7,524 nucleotides of DNA, from NCBI GenBank assembly GCA_023145655.1, contig JAGLDI010000151.1, forward strand, positions 1-7,524. The letters run 5' to 3'. This document shows, piece by piece, positions 6,062-7,524 of this stretch. A model generated the notes under the pieces. That model searched no databases, had not been told where the DNA came from, and was given only the letters and a program-made list of their open reading frames with translations. This DNA is from Desulfuromusa sp. Its GTDB lineage: Bacteria > Desulfobacterota > Desulfuromonadia > Desulfuromonadales > Geopsychrobacteraceae. The translations under genes were made by a program, and so were the position numbers. Each line of letters starts with the position of its first letter. Within the stretch, counting starts at the first letter, position 1.

Positions 6062-7524
6062 TTAAAATGCCGGACTATCTTCCTCTACCCAAAAACGGTG
6101 CTGCAGTTCCTCCAGCAACACTCCAAAACTGTTCCGTTGCAAGGCAGAAACAGCAACAGCATCATAGCGGCGACAAATATGTGGCAAATCCTCAGCTGAA
6201 ACCTGATCGATTTTATTAAAAACCAGCAACCGCTGTTGGGCCCCCAGATTCAGGCTATCAAGGATTTTATCAACCGATCTGATCTGATCATCGAAGCGTG
6301 GATTTGACAAATCAACCAGATGGATCAGTAAATCTGCATCTTCCAGCTCCTCCAAGGTCGCTTTGAAAGCACCGACCAAACTGGCCGGGAGATCACGGAT
6401 AAAACCGACAGTATCGGTAATAATCACTTCACGATCGAGCGGAAAACGAAGTCGCCTGGTCGCAGTATCTAAAGTCGCAAAGAGGAGGTTTTCGGTCAGA
6501 ACATTACTTTGCGTCAGCGCATTCAACAAAGTTGACTTCCCGGCATTGGTATAACCGACAATAGAGACAATCGGCAGACCTGCCCTGATTCTCTTCTGCC
6601 GCCTTTGCACCCGCCCCCGACTGAGGGAATCAAGCTGTTTCTCCAGACGACGGATTTTGTCACGGATCCGCCGGCGATCGATCTCCAGTTTAGTTTCACC
6701 TGGCCCCCGCCCCCCTATTCCGCCCATGAGTCGGGACATAGCAGTTCCCTTCCCGGACAACCGGGGGAGAATATATTTAAGTTGTGCCAGTTCCACCTGA
6801 ACTTTTCCATCTCGGGATTGTGCCCGCTTGGCAAAAATATCCAAAATCAACTGGCTACGATCAATGACCTTCATTTCAGTTATTTCAGAGATAGAACGGA
6901 TCTGGTTTGGGGTCAGATCCTGATCAAAGACCAATAAAGTTACATGTTGCTGCAGGGCACGGATGATAATTTCCCGCAGCTTACCCTCCCCGACCAGAAA
7001 CCTTGGATTGAACTTACGCGGTCGCTGAATAACCTGGTCAATCACCGCAAGATTAGCAGTTCGAGCCAGTTCATCAAGCTCGGCCATAGAGTTCTCAACC
7101 TGTTGACGGCTCATTTTCCCAACAGAAATCAGTAATGCTCGCTCTCGACCATCGGCAAGATCGATCGTCTCAGCAGCAACCCGCTCCATTTCGTGATCAA
7201 GGGCAGAGATAAAGGTAGAAAAATCAAGATCAAAACGGTAAAAATCCTGGAAATCAACAGACTCAATCTGGGTTTTATTCCTGGTAGGCAATAGATGAGC
7301 ATAGGAAAAACCGGCTGGTAAACCTTTTTCACCGACACAAATAACCGCCATAACATCAAGTCGCAGCAGTTCCAGGTCGGTCAAATCATCACGGCTTAAA
7401 GAATCCTGTTTTAAGTGGGTATGGACACAACGCAGGCCACGTAAGCCACTACGCCCCAAACTATATCTGGAAAGATCGGGGATCTCAATTTCTCGATCAT
7501 CCCCAACGATGACAAACAGAATAG
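6062..7524 (-). CDS. hflX: GTPase HflX (long form), N-terminus cut by window edge
   Basis: The frame is open from the right edge to the TAA at 6062: 486 visible residues with the start missing. HflX is a ribosome-bound GTPase that splits stalled 70S ribosomes and binds the large subunit. The HflX-specific part is present: LVGEGKLREI at 176-185, DQDLTPNQIRSI at 200-211, VIDRSQLILDIFAKRAQS at 219-236 and the glycine-rich GGIGGRGPGET at 267-277, then a helical linker. The G domain shows G1 GYTNAGKST at 323-331, DTVGF at 370-374, NKID at 436-439 and SAL at 459-461. A further 126 or so residues precede the HflX core, including GLRCVHTHL near 29-37. E. coli HflX (426 residues) lacks this, so this is the extended type that I associate with Geobacter-like bacteria. 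A TTG at 7459 could in principle be a start, but coding similarity continues upstream of it, so the real start lies outside the window. Confidence 0.95.
   Translation of the reverse strand, partial: ILFVIVGDDREIEIPDLSRYSLGRSGLRGLRCVHTHLKQDSLSRDDLTDLELLRLDVMAVICVGEKGLPAGFSYAHLLPTRNKTQIESVDFQDFYRFDLDFSTFISALDHEMERVAAETIDLADGRERALLISVGKMSRQQVENSMAELDELARTANLAVIDQVIQRPRKFNPRFLVGEGKLREIIIRALQQHVTLLVFDQDLTPNQIRSISEITEMKVIDRSQLILDIFAKRAQSRDGKVQVELAQLKYILPRLSGKGTAMSRLMGGIGGRGPGETKLEIDRRRIRDKIRRLEKQLDSLSRGRVQRRQKRIRAGLPIVSIVGYTNAGKSTLLNALTQSNVLTENLLFATLDTATRRLRFPLDREVIITDTVGFIRDLPASLVGAFKATLEELEDADLLIHLVDLSNPRFDDQIRSVDKILDSLNLGAQQRLLVFNKIDQVSAEDLPHICRRYDAVAVSALQRNSFGVLLEELQHRFWVEEDSPAF

Noticed and set aside
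6040..6062. Terminator after hflX formed by GTCA/TGAC and the following T run
   Set aside because: The stem has only four to five pairs and the six Ts begin more than ten bases later, so it does not fit an intrinsic terminator.
7457..7459. TTG as the start of hflX
   Set aside because: The frame stays open to the window edge and the upstream residues read like the continuing N-terminal domain of long HflX proteins. The gene is better called partial.

Overview
The window carries six protein genes, all on the minus strand, so transcription runs from high to low coordinates. The gene content and protein style suggest a Gram-negative deltaproteobacterium of the Desulfuromonadales (Geobacter/Desulfuromonas) type. 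The pointers are a long form of HflX with a large N-terminal extension, a lipoprotein MltD-like transglycosylase with three LysM repeats, a CysK-type cysteine synthase, and a bacterial dynamin-like GTPase. The lineage is an inference from protein style and was not tested by any search.

Layout in transcription order: (1) hflX, ribosome-splitting GTPase, 6062-7524, running off the right edge without its start. (2) mltD-like lytic transglycosylase, 4356-5969, with a candidate promoter in the 92-nt gap behind hflX and a candidate weak terminator after it. (3) A two-gene unit: a membrane-anchored TPR-like protein (3427-4149) followed after 8 nt by an Smr-domain protein (2741-3418), preceded by the best-looking promoter in the window. 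(4) A 264-nt intergenic region (2477-2740) with a candidate cysK promoter and four copies of a hexamer (CAGTTA/TAACTG). (5) cysK, 1529-2476. (6) A dynamin-family GTPase, 1-1439, running off the left edge without its C-terminus. There is no stretch above 300 bases without a gene.

The genes do not form one obvious pathway. hflX and the Smr gene could both act on stalled or collided ribosomes. mltD acts on peptidoglycan, cysK makes cysteine, and the dynamin-like protein probably acts at membranes. I see no mobile element, CRISPR array, RNA gene, toxin-antitoxin pair or clear defence system. The region reads as ordinary chromosomal housekeeping sequence, and I could not identify a previously undescribed system in it. 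The most checkable loose ends are the repeated hexamer upstream of cysK, the translationally linked TPR-Smr pair of unknown role, and the N-terminal extension of HflX.
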